From Variovorax davisae (lineage in GTDB: Bacteria > Pseudomonadota > Gammaproteobacteria > Burkholderiales > Burkholderiaceae_C), in contig NZ_JASZYS010000001.1 of assembly GCF_030316845.1 (NCBI RefSeq), forward strand, positions 372,001 through 436,000: DNA of 64,000 bases, given 5' to 3'. Below are positions 43,917 through 51,374 of this stretch, piece by piece. A program made the translations under genes and the position numbers. The notes below the pieces were generated by a model. That model was not told the DNA's origin and made no database searches. It worked only from the letters and a program-made list of their open reading frames with translations. Position 1 is the first letter of the stretch; every line of letters begins with the position of its first letter.

Positions 43917-46900
43917 ACTCAGCGACAAGAAGATCCGCTCGCTCACGCTCGGCGAGGTGCACCCGCTGCCGCAGCGCGATGCGCCGGTGCCGGGGCTGCC
44001 GGACTATGCCGAACTGCATGGCCTGACCAACTTCAGCTTCCAGCGCGGCGCTTCCACCCCCGAGGAAATGGTCGAGCGCGCCTATCAGCTCGGCTATGCG
44101 GCGCTGGCGATCACCGACGAATGCTCGGTGGCCGGCGTGGTGCGGGCCCATGTGGGCCTGCGTGAACTCCCGGCCAAGCTCGATGCCTGGGAGCGCGAGC
44201 ATCCCGAAGAGCCGCCGATTCCGCGCCACCCGGATTTCCGCCTGCTGTTCGGCAGCGAGTTCCGCTTCGAGCGCTTCCGGCTGGTGGTGATCGCCAACGA
44301 CACCGAGGGCTGGGGCAACCTGTGCGAGTTCATCACCGCGGCGCGCACGACCGAGTTGCCCAAGGGCGAGTACCGCGTGAGCTGGGAGGGCAGCGACGTG
44401 GCCTCGCTGCAGCGCTGCCAGGTGCTCCTGGTGCCGGATCGCGCGCCCGGCGCAGCGGTCGATGCCGATGCGCTGCATGCCGACCTGGGGGCCGCCAAGG
44501 CGCTGTTCGGCGGCAATCTCTGGCTGGCCCTGGAACTGCCGAACGAACTCGACGACGACCTCTGGTTCGTCGCGCTGTTCGAGGCCGGCCAGCGCGCCGG
44601 CGTGCCGCTGGTGGCGGCCGGCGACGTCCACATGCATTCGCGCTCGCGCAAGCCGCTGCACGACGTGCTGACCGCGGTGCGCGAAGGCCGGACCGTGGCC
44701 GACTGCGGCTTTGCCTTGCAGCCCAATGCCGAGCGCTATCTGCGCCCGCGCGTGCGGCTGGCCGGGCTCTACACGGCCGGGATGCTCGCCAACACCTTGG
44801 TCGTGGCCGATCGCTGCCGCTTCGATCCCGAGGTGATCCGCGAGAACTACAAGTACCCGCTCGAAAGCCTGGGGGCCGGCGAGACGCCGGCGCAGACGCT
44901 GGCACGCAAGACCTGGGAGGGCGCGCGCGCGCGATATCCCTCGGGCATTCCCGAGCCGGTGCGCCTCCAGGTCGAGCGCGAACTGGCGCTGATCCACGAA
45001 CTCGACTACGAGATGTTCTTCCTCACGGTCGAGGACATCGTGCGTTTCGCGCGTTCGCAGAACATCCTTTGCCAGGGCCGCGGCTCCTCGGCCAACTCGG
45101 CGGTCTGCTATTGCCTGGGCATCACCGCGATCGATCCCGACAAGGGCACCCTGCTGTTCGAGCGTTTCCTGAGCCGGCACCGCAAGGAGCCGCCCGACAT
45201 CGATGTCGACTTCGAGCACCAGCGGCGCGAAGTGGTGATCCAGTACATCTACGAGAAATACGGCCGCGAGCGGGCCGCCATCGCCGCGGTCGTGATCTGC
45301 TACCGCTCCCGCAGCGCATTGCGCGACGTCGGCAAGGCGCTCGGCATCGACGCCCGGCTGGTCGACGAATTCGCCAAGGACCACTACTGGTTCGACGAGA
45401 CCGTGCTCGGCGAGCAGCTGCAGGCGGCGGGCGAGCGCGCGGGCGTCCGGGAAGACGCACTCAAGCTGCAGCAGTGGATCGATCTCACCGTCACCCTCAA
45501 GGGCTTCCCGCGCCACCTGAGCCAGCACGTCGGCGGCTTCGTGCTCACCCACACCCGGCTCACGCGCCTGGTGCCGGTCGAGAAGGCGTCGATGAAGGAC
45601 CGCTCGGTCATCCAGTGGGAGAAGGACGACCTCGAGGCCATCGGCATGCTCAAGGTCGACGTGCTCGCGCTGGGCATGCTGAGCGCCATCCGCCGCGGGC
45701 TCGAGCTCATGAACCGCTGGCGCGGCAGCACCACCGAGATGCACCAGGTGCCGAACGACGATCCGAAGGTGTTCGACATGGTCTGCGACGCCGACACCGT
45801 CGGCGTATTCCAGATCGAAAGCCGGGCCCAGATGTCGATGCTGCCGCGCCTCAAGCCGCGCACCTATGAAGACCTGGTGATCGAGGTCGCGATCGTCCGG
45901 CCCGGACCGATACAAGGCGGCATGGTGCACCCCTACCTGAAGCAGCGCGAGCGGGTGAGCAAGGGGTTGCCGATCCATTACGAGAAGGAGGAACTGCGGC
46001 CCGCCCTGGCGCGCACGCTGGGCGTGCCGATCTTCCAGGAGCAGGTGATGCAGATCGCGATGATCGCGGCCGGGTTCACGGCCGACGAGGCCGACCAGCT
46101 GCGCCGCGCCATGGCCGCGTGGAAGCGCAAGGGCGGACTCGGCAAGTTCCACGACAAGCTGGTGGACGGCATGACTGGCAGAGGGTACAAGCCCGCCTTC
46201 GCCGAGGCGATCTTCAAGCAGATCCTCGGCTTCGGCGACTACGGCTTCCCCGAAAGCCACGCCGCCAGCTTCGCCCTGCTGGTCTGCGTCAGCGCCTGGC
46301 TCAAGCGCCACGAACCCGCCTGCTTCCTGGCTGCGCTGCTCGATGCCCAGCCGATGGGCTTCTACAGCCCATCGCAGCTGGTGCAGGATGCGCGGCGCCA
46401 TGGCGTCGAGGTGCGGCCGGTCGACGTCACGGCCAGCGACATGGACAGCACGCTCGAGGCGCGCGCCCCCGATGCGCCGCGCATGCCCCCCGGCACCGAT
46501 GCGCGCCACGCCGAACGCCTGGGCAACGACAACCAGCCGGCCGTGCGCCTGGGCCTGCGCCGCGTTTCAAGCCTCAGCGATGCGGGTGCGAAGCGCCTGC
46601 TGGCGGCACGCGCCCAAGCGCCCTTCACCAGCACCGAAGACCTGGCGTTGCGCGCCGAACTGGACGCCCGGGACATGGCGGCGCTGGCCGCGGCCGATGC
46701 CCTGATGGCGCTGTCGGGCCATCGCCGCCAGCAGGTGTGGGAGGCGACCGCGCAGCGCCGCGCGCCGGCCTTGCTCAAGGGCGTGCCGATCGACGAGCCG
46801 GCCTTGCGGTTGCCGGCCGCGCCCGAGGGCGAGGAGATCGTCGGCGACTACGCCGCGCTCGGCCTCACCCTGCGCCGCCATCCGCTGGCGCTGCTGCGTC

Positions 46901-47259
46901 CGCGGCTGGCGCGCATGCGGCTCATGAGTGCCGAGCAGCTGCGCCCGCTGCCCAGCGGCCAGACCGTGCGGGCCTGCGGCATCGTCAAGGGCCGCCAGCG
47001 CCCGCAGACCGCCAACGGCACGATCTTCGTCACCCTCGAGGACGAGACCGGCAACGTCAACGTGATCGTCTGGAGCCACGTGGTCGAGGCCTGGCGCGAG
47101 CCGCTGCTCAAGTCGCATCTGCTGGCGGTGCAGGGCACTTGGCAGCGCGACGTCGACAGCGGCGGCGAGGTGCGCCACCTGGTGGCGACCGGCTTCAAGG
47201 ACCTGACGCCGCTGCTCGGGCGGCTGGCGGACAGCAACAGGAGCCGCGACTTCCACTAG
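43909..47259 (+). CDS. dnaE2: Error-prone DNA polymerase III alpha subunit
   Basis: This 1116-residue C-family polymerase copies damaged DNA in the SOS response. It has an N-terminal PHP domain (YAELHGLTNFSFQRGASTPE, then LAITDECSVAGVVRAH). The catalytic Asp pair lies in EPPDIDVDFEHQRREVV, followed by the third-Asp region DDLEAIGMLKVDVLALGML. An OB-fold near the C-terminus has CGIVKGRQRPQTANGTIFVT. Length and lack of a clamp-binding or tau-binding tail fit DnaE2, not the replicative DnaE1. The gene overlaps imuB by 8 bp and ends the operon. Confidence 0.95.
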   Translation: MPELSDKKIRSLTLGEVHPLPQRDAPVPGLPDYAELHGLTNFSFQRGASTPEEMVERAYQLGYAALAITDECSVAGVVRAHVGLRELPAKLDAWEREHPEEPPIPRHPDFRLLFGSEFRFERFRLVVIANDTEGWGNLCEFITAARTTELPKGEYRVSWEGSDVASLQRCQVLLVPDRAPGAAVDADALHADLGAAKALFGGNLWLALELPNELDDDLWFVALFEAGQRAGVPLVAAGDVHMHSRSRKPLHDVLTAVREGRTVADCGFALQPNAERYLRPRVRLAGLYTAGMLANTLVVADRCRFDPEVIRENYKYPLESLGAGETPAQTLARKTWEGARARYPSGIPEPVRLQVERELALIHELDYEMFFLTVEDIVRFARSQNILCQGRGSSANSAVCYCLGITAIDPDKGTLLFERFLSRHRKEPPDIDVDFEHQRREVVIQYIYEKYGRERAAIAAVVICYRSRSALRDVGKALGIDARLVDEFAKDHYWFDETVLGEQLQAAGERAGVREDALKLQQWIDLTVTLKGFPRHLSQHVGGFVLTHTRLTRLVPVEKASMKDRSVIQWEKDDLEAIGMLKVDVLALGMLSAIRRGLELMNRWRGSTTEMHQVPNDDPKVFDMVCDADTVGVFQIESRAQMSMLPRLKPRTYEDLVIEVAIVRPGPIQGGMVHPYLKQRERVSKGLPIHYEKEELRPALARTLGVPIFQEQVMQIAMIAAGFTADEADQLRRAMAAWKRKGGLGKFHDKLVDGMTGRGYKPAFAEAIFKQILGFGDYGFPESHAASFALLVCVSAWLKRHEPACFLAALLDAQPMGFYSPSQLVQDARRHGVEVRPVDVTASDMDSTLEARAPDAPRMPPGTDARHAERLGNDNQPAVRLGLRRVSSLSDAGAKRLLAARAQAPFTSTEDLALRAELDARDMAALAAADALMALSGHRRQQVWEATAQRRAPALLKGVPIDEPALRLPAAPEGEEIVGDYAALGLTLRRHPLALLRPRLARMRLMSAEQLRPLPSGQTVRACGIVKGRQRPQTANGTIFVTLEDETGNVNVIVWSHVVEAWREPLLKSHLLAVQGTWQRDVDSGGEVRHLVATGFKDLTPLLGRLADSNRSRDFH

Positions 47260-47420
47260 GCCAGCCTGGCTGCCTCTGCCTCTTAGCCAAGGTCACTCGC
47301 GTGACATGGGAATTCGTGGGCCATTTCCTCCCGGGTTGCGCTGCACTGGAGATCGCCAATGAGTCGCATGACCGCATGTTCGCGCTGCCGCCTCAGCTTT
47401 TCGCCGCCCTGCTCGCGCCG

Positions 47421-47852
47421 CTACGGGCAACACGACTGAGTTCTCGTGCAGGCTGGCTGTATGCCTATTGCAATCACATCGACCGTGTCTTGGAAAGTCG
47501 GCGATGCGATGCTTGACTCGGCTATGGATTTGCGAACGGGGGAGTGATTCGGGTCGCCCTGCTCGATCAATCGAACGATGCGCGAGACGCGCGCCTGGGC
47601 TAGACGCTTGCTTCGGGAGTTTCCTTTTTCCACCTTCGCGAAGATCCACAAGTAATCGATCCCCAGTGACGCGTTTTCTCCGGTTTTCCAGATCGAGTAC
47701 CACTCCGCGAGGGAGCGAATTTGTGCAACGTCCAATGTTGAGCTGCCAGGGCTCAAGTGAACTTCATGTTCCAGGTCGCCGGGCCTGCACGCGAGAGCGA
47801 ATGAGGTTGCCAGCAGGCATGACAGGCTGATGATGGTCTTCTTGTTGATCAT
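47421..47852 (-). CDS. Small exported protein, candidate immunity factor for the PAAR-peptidase
   Basis: The 143-residue protein has a clear signal peptide (MINKKTIISLSCLLATSFAL, then AC), which would send it to the periplasm. The mature part has an OmpA-C-like feel: VHLSPGSSTLDVAQIRSLAEW, then SKRLAQARVSRIVRLIEQ, but the match is by eye. The C-terminus is Cys-rich (PACTRTQSCC). The start codon overlaps the stop of the effector gene by 4 bp (ATGA), so it is made together with it. Periplasmic location next to an exported toxin is typical of type VI immunity proteins. No family was recognised with certainty. Confidence 0.6.
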   Translation of the reverse strand: MINKKTIISLSCLLATSFALACRPGDLEHEVHLSPGSSTLDVAQIRSLAEWYSIWKTGENASLGIDYLWIFAKVEKGNSRSKRLAQARVSRIVRLIEQGDPNHSPVRKSIAESSIASPTFQDTVDVIAIGIQPACTRTQSCCP

Positions 47853-48868
47853 TCTTCCACCCCGACGATGTAGGAGGCAATGCTGTCTGCGTTGGACAGA
47901 AGGGCGGCGCGATTCTCGATCAACTTCGCTTGCGCGAGTGATTGCCTGCTGGTGTACCAGGTGTCGTGCGAGCTGAAGGTGTCGTCGAAGTGCGTGACTT
48001 CGTGGACCAACGTCAGGAGTTGGGTGTCGCCGAGGAGAATGGTCTGAGTGCCGAATCTCACAATATTCTGCGCCATGTCGCAAAACTTGGGAGCAATCGC
48101 GATAGTGCGCGTTGACAGATCCGGCTTGCAAACGGCGGCGACGGTGCCTCCATCGGCGTTGCTTGGGAAGGTACATCCAAGGTATTTTGAGTGGCCGGCT
48201 GAATACCTAACGAAGTTCTCGGCCTCTAGCCCTCTAAGCACGCGATCGCAGGCCATCACTCCCTTGCGCAAGTAGACACGAATGTCTTCGCTTGAGTGAC
48301 CGAACCACTTCTTCACACGGACTTGCGCGCGTGAGTCCCAGCGATCAAGTTCACCGAGCCGTTGTGAGATCAGTGTGACTGCATCGTCACGCGTCTTCAG
48401 AATCCTGTCGCAGAACTCTCGATTGGTCATGTTCGGACAGATGTTCTCCGTCTGCTCAGCCTCAGGTGGGTACGTCACCTCCGAATCGACGAGCCGCTTG
48501 CTTGCGGCCATCGTGGATCTGTCCGCGCTCAGCCACCCCGGCGCGAGCATATGGGGCTCCAGTTCGCCAGCGCCGCCACCCATGTCTTCGAACCATGAGG
48601 TGTGCACGAGCGTCGCGATGATTGGCGGCGGAAGGGGGCAATGGCAGATCACCACGTCGCCCTCCAGGGCCACTTCGGAGATGAACTCCATGCGGCGGGG
48701 CCCGCCCGCCTTCGCGATGATGCCCACGCTGTTGCAACCCTCGCAGTAGGCGCGCCCGCCGATGAGTGCCACTTGATGTCCATGCAGGCTGTACTCGCGG
48801 CTGCTGTAGGGCAGCACGGCCCCACCCGGTGCCGGGCGGTCGCCGACGACGACCATCTTTCTCATCAT
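47849..48868 (-). CDS. PAAR-domain protein fused to a lysine-specific M35-type metallopeptidase (type VI effector candidate)
   Basis: The 339-residue protein has no signal peptide. Residues 1-85 form a PAAR-type spike domain (VVVGDRPAPGGAVLPYSSRE, GGRAYCEGCNSVGIIAKAGG and EGDVVICHCPLPPP). The C-terminal domain has a zinc-peptidase centre: His289-Glu290-Val-Thr-His293 in TLVHEVTHFDD, followed by His301-Asp302-Thr-Trp-Tyr305, the HExxH plus Asp layout of aspzincin (M35) enzymes. Cys residues are frequent. PAAR-tipped enzymes are loaded on the type VI secretion spike. No other secretion gene is nearby, so it is an orphan cargo. The sequence is lower in GC than its neighbours. Confidence 0.82.
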   Translation of the reverse strand: MMRKMVVVGDRPAPGGAVLPYSSREYSLHGHQVALIGGRAYCEGCNSVGIIAKAGGPRRMEFISEVALEGDVVICHCPLPPPIIATLVHTSWFEDMGGGAGELEPHMLAPGWLSADRSTMAASKRLVDSEVTYPPEAEQTENICPNMTNREFCDRILKTRDDAVTLISQRLGELDRWDSRAQVRVKKWFGHSSEDIRVYLRKGVMACDRVLRGLEAENFVRYSAGHSKYLGCTFPSNADGGTVAAVCKPDLSTRTIAIAPKFCDMAQNIVRFGTQTILLGDTQLLTLVHEVTHFDDTFSSHDTWYTSRQSLAQAKLIENRAALLSNADSIASYIVGVEE

Positions 48869-49037
48869 TTCTTTTCTCCCTCTTTTACGGGCGTCGAGGG
48901 CAGCCGATCATTCGAGCTGCGTGGTTGGGCGGTAGATGATCAGCCCTTGATACGCGGGTTTTGGCCTTGACTCAGGATTTCAGGCGTTTCCCACGCGAGC
49001 GCAGGCCTTGTCGTGGTGACAGACCCAAAGCTTCCCG

Positions 49038-49172
49038 ATGGATAGGGTGCGTATCAGCGAGCTTGCGGTCGAACCGGGCTACAGCGTTCAGGTGGCGTCG
49101 GATGGGGACTTCGACGAGCAACCCTGGCGACTGCCGGCGAGGGCGATGCCTGCGAAATACGGCGAAGGCTAG
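49038..49172 (+). CDS. Possible 44-residue protein
   Basis: An ATG-started frame encodes MDRVRISELAVEPGYSVQVA followed by SDGDFDEQPWRLPARAMPAK and a stop. It has no obvious ribosome site and no match I recognise. It is listed because it lies in a stretch with no better explanation; it may not be expressed. Confidence 0.25.
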   Translation: MDRVRISELAVEPGYSVQVASDGDFDEQPWRLPARAMPAKYGEG

Positions 49173-49422
49173 GCGCAGAAGTTTCGGACGAAGGTTCGGA
49201 TCGGGTCGGTGCTTGATTGCGTGCGCTTGCGGTAGCGGCGCAGGCATACTGCGCGCGTCGCGTCGACAAGGGCGCGATCGGGTTTGGAAGCCCGCGAATG
49301 ACGTCGCTATGGCGGAAGCTGCAGTTGCCTCTATGGCCTGCGGCTTCTCGCCGCTCGGCCCCTTTTAGGCGGCTCGGGCGGGAGGGCGCAAGCCCTGCCG
49401 GTTTTCTCGTAGCAACGTCCCC

Positions 49423-49449
49423 GGTCTTCCAACCCGTCCGAGCCGCCGC
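49423..49449. repeat. 27-bp direct repeat, copy A
   Basis: This sequence (core TCCAACCCGTCCGAGCCGCC) recurs with 25 of 27 identical positions at 49909-49935, so the small gene at 49504-49860 lies between the two copies. Copy A is also the left arm of an imperfect palindrome: CCGCCGCCC is mirrored by GGGCGGCGG, and AAC by GTT, in 49430-49480. This resembles the general layout of integron attC sites. Confidence 0.6.
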
Positions 49450-49503
49450 CCCTCCTTCGAGCGGGCGGCGGTTGAAGTTGCCGCAATCAGGGAGACCCAA
49501 AAA

Positions 49504-49860
49504 ATGGCCAAGACCGTTCGCACGGCGGAGACGACATCCGCCAAGTCAAAAGGCATCAAGCGCAAAGTCGCCGGTGACGACCCGGCCAAAAGCGCCAAGA
49601 CCAAGAAGCAAGCAAGGAACAAGGCAGCCAGCTCGGCGGCGTTGCTCGTCGAGGACGAGTTCAACAACCTGCGCTGGGCGCATCGCGCTTACGGCTGCGT
49701 CCATGACTTCCTGAAGCCCCTCAACATGCTGAACGTCGAGGAGTATCTTGGCGAGCCCCGGGGGCTGACGGCCTTGATGGAGTTGATCAATGCCGAGATG
49801 GATCGGCGAATCCAGACGTTGGAAAAGGCGATTCACGCGGCGCGGAAGGTGATTCACTGA
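49504..49860 (+). CDS. Small basic protein of unknown function, between direct repeats
   Basis: The 118-residue protein has an N-terminal half very rich in Lys, Ala, Ser and Thr (TSAKSKGIKRKVAGDDPAKS, then AKTKKQARNKAASS), which is probably disordered and nucleic-acid binding. The C-terminal half is helical: EFNNLRWAHRAYGCVHDFLK, LNVEEYLGEPRGL and DRRIQTLEKAIHAARKVI. GGGAG lies about 11 bases upstream of the ATG. The C-terminal helices could dimerise. The gene has no neighbour in its direction and is flanked by the 27-bp repeats. Confidence 0.65.
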   Translation: MAKTVRTAETTSAKSKGIKRKVAGDDPAKSAKTKKQARNKAASSAALLVEDEFNNLRWAHRAYGCVHDFLKPLNMLNVEEYLGEPRGLTALMELINAEMDRRIQTLEKAIHAARKVIH

Positions 49861-49908
49861 TGTGTGGTGAGGGCTTGGGCGCTTCTTGCGGCCGCCTCGA
49901 CCACGTCA

Positions 49909-49935
49909 GGTCGTCCAACCCGTTCGAGCCGCCGC
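49909..49935. repeat. 27-bp direct repeat, copy B
   Basis: It matches copy A at 25 of 27 positions (start to start 486 bp). It includes GTCCAAC, which fits the RYYYAAC core of an attC-type site, followed by CGAGCCGCCG. The matching right half (inverted arm plus GTTRRRY core) is not visible before the protease gene ends at 49997, so the unit here is incomplete. Confidence 0.6.
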
Positions 49936-49996
49936 ATCCCGTTTGATCGCTGAAGCACCGGGTGAGGGTGCATTCACTGGCAGGCAAAAAAAGCTT

Positions 49997-50992
49997 TTAG
50001 GCCGCCGGCTGCACGCGCTCCTGCGCCGTGACCGTGCGGGTCATCAGGCGGCCCTCGCGCAGCAGCGACACCTCGACCGGGCGCCCGATCCGCTCGGCGC
50101 CGAGCAGGCGCAGCAGGTCGTCGGCGCCCGCGATCGTCACGCCGTCCAGCGCCACCAGCAGGTCGCCCTGGCGCAGGCCGGCCCGCTCGGCGGCGCCGCC
50201 GGGCTGCAGCTCGCCGATCCGCACCGCGTGGGTGCCGGCGTGGATCAGGCGTGCGACGCGGCGCGGCAGCGGCACCGTCTGCGCCGCGATGCCCAGGTGC
50301 GCGCGCCGCACCCGGCCGTGGGCGATGAATTCCCCGATCACGAAGCGCGCGGTGTTGCTGGAGACCGCGAAGGCCAGCCCCTGGGCGCCGGCGATCATGG
50401 CGGTGTTGATGCCCACCACCTGCCCGGACGCGGCCACCAGCGCACCGCCGGAGTTGCCGGGATTGAGCGCCACGTCGGTCTGGATCACGTCGTCGATCAG
50501 GTGCCCGCTCTGAGAGCGCAGCGAGCGGCCGAGCGCCGACACGATGCCGGCCGTGATGGTCGATTCGAACCCGAGCGGATTGCCGATCGCCACCACCAGG
50601 TGGCCACGCTGCAGCCGCTTCGAATCGCCCAGCGACGCGGCCGCCGCGCCGCGCGGAAGCGCCACCCGCAGCAGCGCCAGGTCGGTGGCCGGATCGTCGC
50701 CCAGCACCTCGGCCTCGCTGTCGCCGCCCTCCGCCAGGCCGATGCGCACGCGCCGGGCGCCGGCCACCACGTGGCTGTTGGTGAGCACCAGTCCATCGCC
50801 CGCGATGACCACGCCCGAGCCCAGCCCGCCGCGCCGTCCGGGCGGCCCGCTCTGCACCCGCACCACCGCGGGACCGACGCTGTCGGCCACGCCCGACACC
50901 GCGCGCGAGTAGGCGTCGAGCAGCGCCTCCCGCGGCGCCTCGGGCAGGCCGCTCTCGTCGGCGGCATCGGTGGCAGGGCGTTCGTCGAACAT
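49997..50992 (-). CDS. HtrA/DegP-like serine protease with PDZ domain (intact triad)
   Basis: The protein has 331 residues from the ATG at 50992 (GAGGA ribosome site; the frame also starts at a TTG four codons earlier). The trypsin-like triad is intact: His74 in LVLTNSHVVAGA, Asp104 in DPATDLALLRV and Ser181 in ALNPGNSGGALV. A PDZ domain follows at about 230-325 (HLGIAAQTVPLPRRVARL and GGAAERAGLRQGDLLVALDG). There is no signal peptide, so it is probably cytosolic or exported by another route, unlike DegP. It is the third gene of an operon with a LuxR-type protein and a pseudo-protease. Confidence 0.88.
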   Translation of the reverse strand: MFDERPATDAADESGLPEAPREALLDAYSRAVSGVADSVGPAVVRVQSGPPGRRGGLGSGVVIAGDGLVLTNSHVVAGARRVRIGLAEGGDSEAEVLGDDPATDLALLRVALPRGAAAASLGDSKRLQRGHLVVAIGNPLGFESTITAGIVSALGRSLRSQSGHLIDDVIQTDVALNPGNSGGALVAASGQVVGINTAMIAGAQGLAFAVSSNTARFVIGEFIAHGRVRRAHLGIAAQTVPLPRRVARLIHAGTHAVRIGELQPGGAAERAGLRQGDLLVALDGVTIAGADDLLRLLGAERIGRPVEVSLLREGRLMTRTVTAQERVQPAA

Positions 50993-51000
50993 GGGGTTCC

Positions 51001-51372
51001 TCAAAGATGGATGACGCCCTGGCGCACGGCCTGGGCCACGGCGTCGGTGCGGCCGGTGGCATCGAGCTTGTCGAGCAGCGAGCCGACGTGGAACTTGGCG
51101 GTGTGGACCGAGATGCCCAGCCGGCGCGCGATGCCCTTGTTCGAGGCGCCCTCGGCCAGCAGGTCCAGCACTTCGAGTTCGCGCCGGGTCAGGGCCGTGT
51201 CGGGCTCGGGCGCCGCCTGCGCACCGGCCGCCGCCAGCCGCAGGTCGGCCGGCTCGCCGGGCCGCGCCAGCCGCAGTTCGGGCAGCGGCGCCAGCAGCGC
51301 GAGCAGGCGCTCGGACAATCGCGGGTCGGCGATGTCGAGTGCGATCACGATCGGGTCCGGCGCGGTCGTCAT
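51001..51372 (-). CDS. Short LuxR-type HTH regulator
   Basis: The 123-residue protein ends in a LuxR/FixJ helix-turn-helix: ALTRRELEVLDLLAEGASNKGIARRLG, then ISVHTAKFHVGSLLDKLDATGRTDAVAQAV. The first 55 residues (PIVIALDIADPRLSERLLAL) are far shorter than a receiver domain and lack its acidic pocket and Lys. The start at 51372 follows the stop of the upstream gene. It sits between two HtrA-like proteases, 8 bp from the ATG of the second one. It could bind DNA as a dimer under control of the flanking proteins; that is inference. Confidence 0.83.
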   Translation of the reverse strand: MTTAPDPIVIALDIADPRLSERLLALLAPLPELRLARPGEPADLRLAAAGAQAAPEPDTALTRRELEVLDLLAEGASNKGIARRLGISVHTAKFHVGSLLDKLDATGRTDAVAQAVRQGVIHL

Positions 51373-51374
51373 GC

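Larger units (their letters stand above)
48869..49503. other. Gene-poor accessory stretch
   Basis: These 635 bp hold no recognisable full-length gene. They contain one short open frame (49038-49172), a hairpin AGGGC-GCAA-GCCCT at about 49384-49397, and a 15-bp inverted repeat (14 of 15 bp) whose arms begin at about 49368 and 49433. The second arm is part of a repeat that recurs downstream of the small basic gene. It looks like scar sequence around small mobile or cassette-like units rather than conserved intergenic DNA. Confidence 0.5.

Noticed and set aside
43504..46509. Very long open frame antisense to imuB/dnaE2
   Set aside because: It mirrors the high-GC codon pattern of the real genes, has no family-like sequence and no ribosome site; imuB and dnaE2 are unmistakable on the other strand.
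48869..48960. A second attC-like core at GTTGGGC near 48930
   Set aside because: The heptamer fits GTTRRRY, but no matching inverted left half is present; likely chance.
49423..49935. Calling a true integron or complete attC sites
   Set aside because: The first site has only an approximate palindrome with core mismatches, the second has no right half, and no integrase is in the window. Kept as a repeat finding only.
49980..50000. Terminator at the AAAAGCTTTTTTT stretch after the HtrA gene
   Set aside because: There is no GC-rich stem, only a short A/T palindrome, so it is not a convincing rho-independent terminator.
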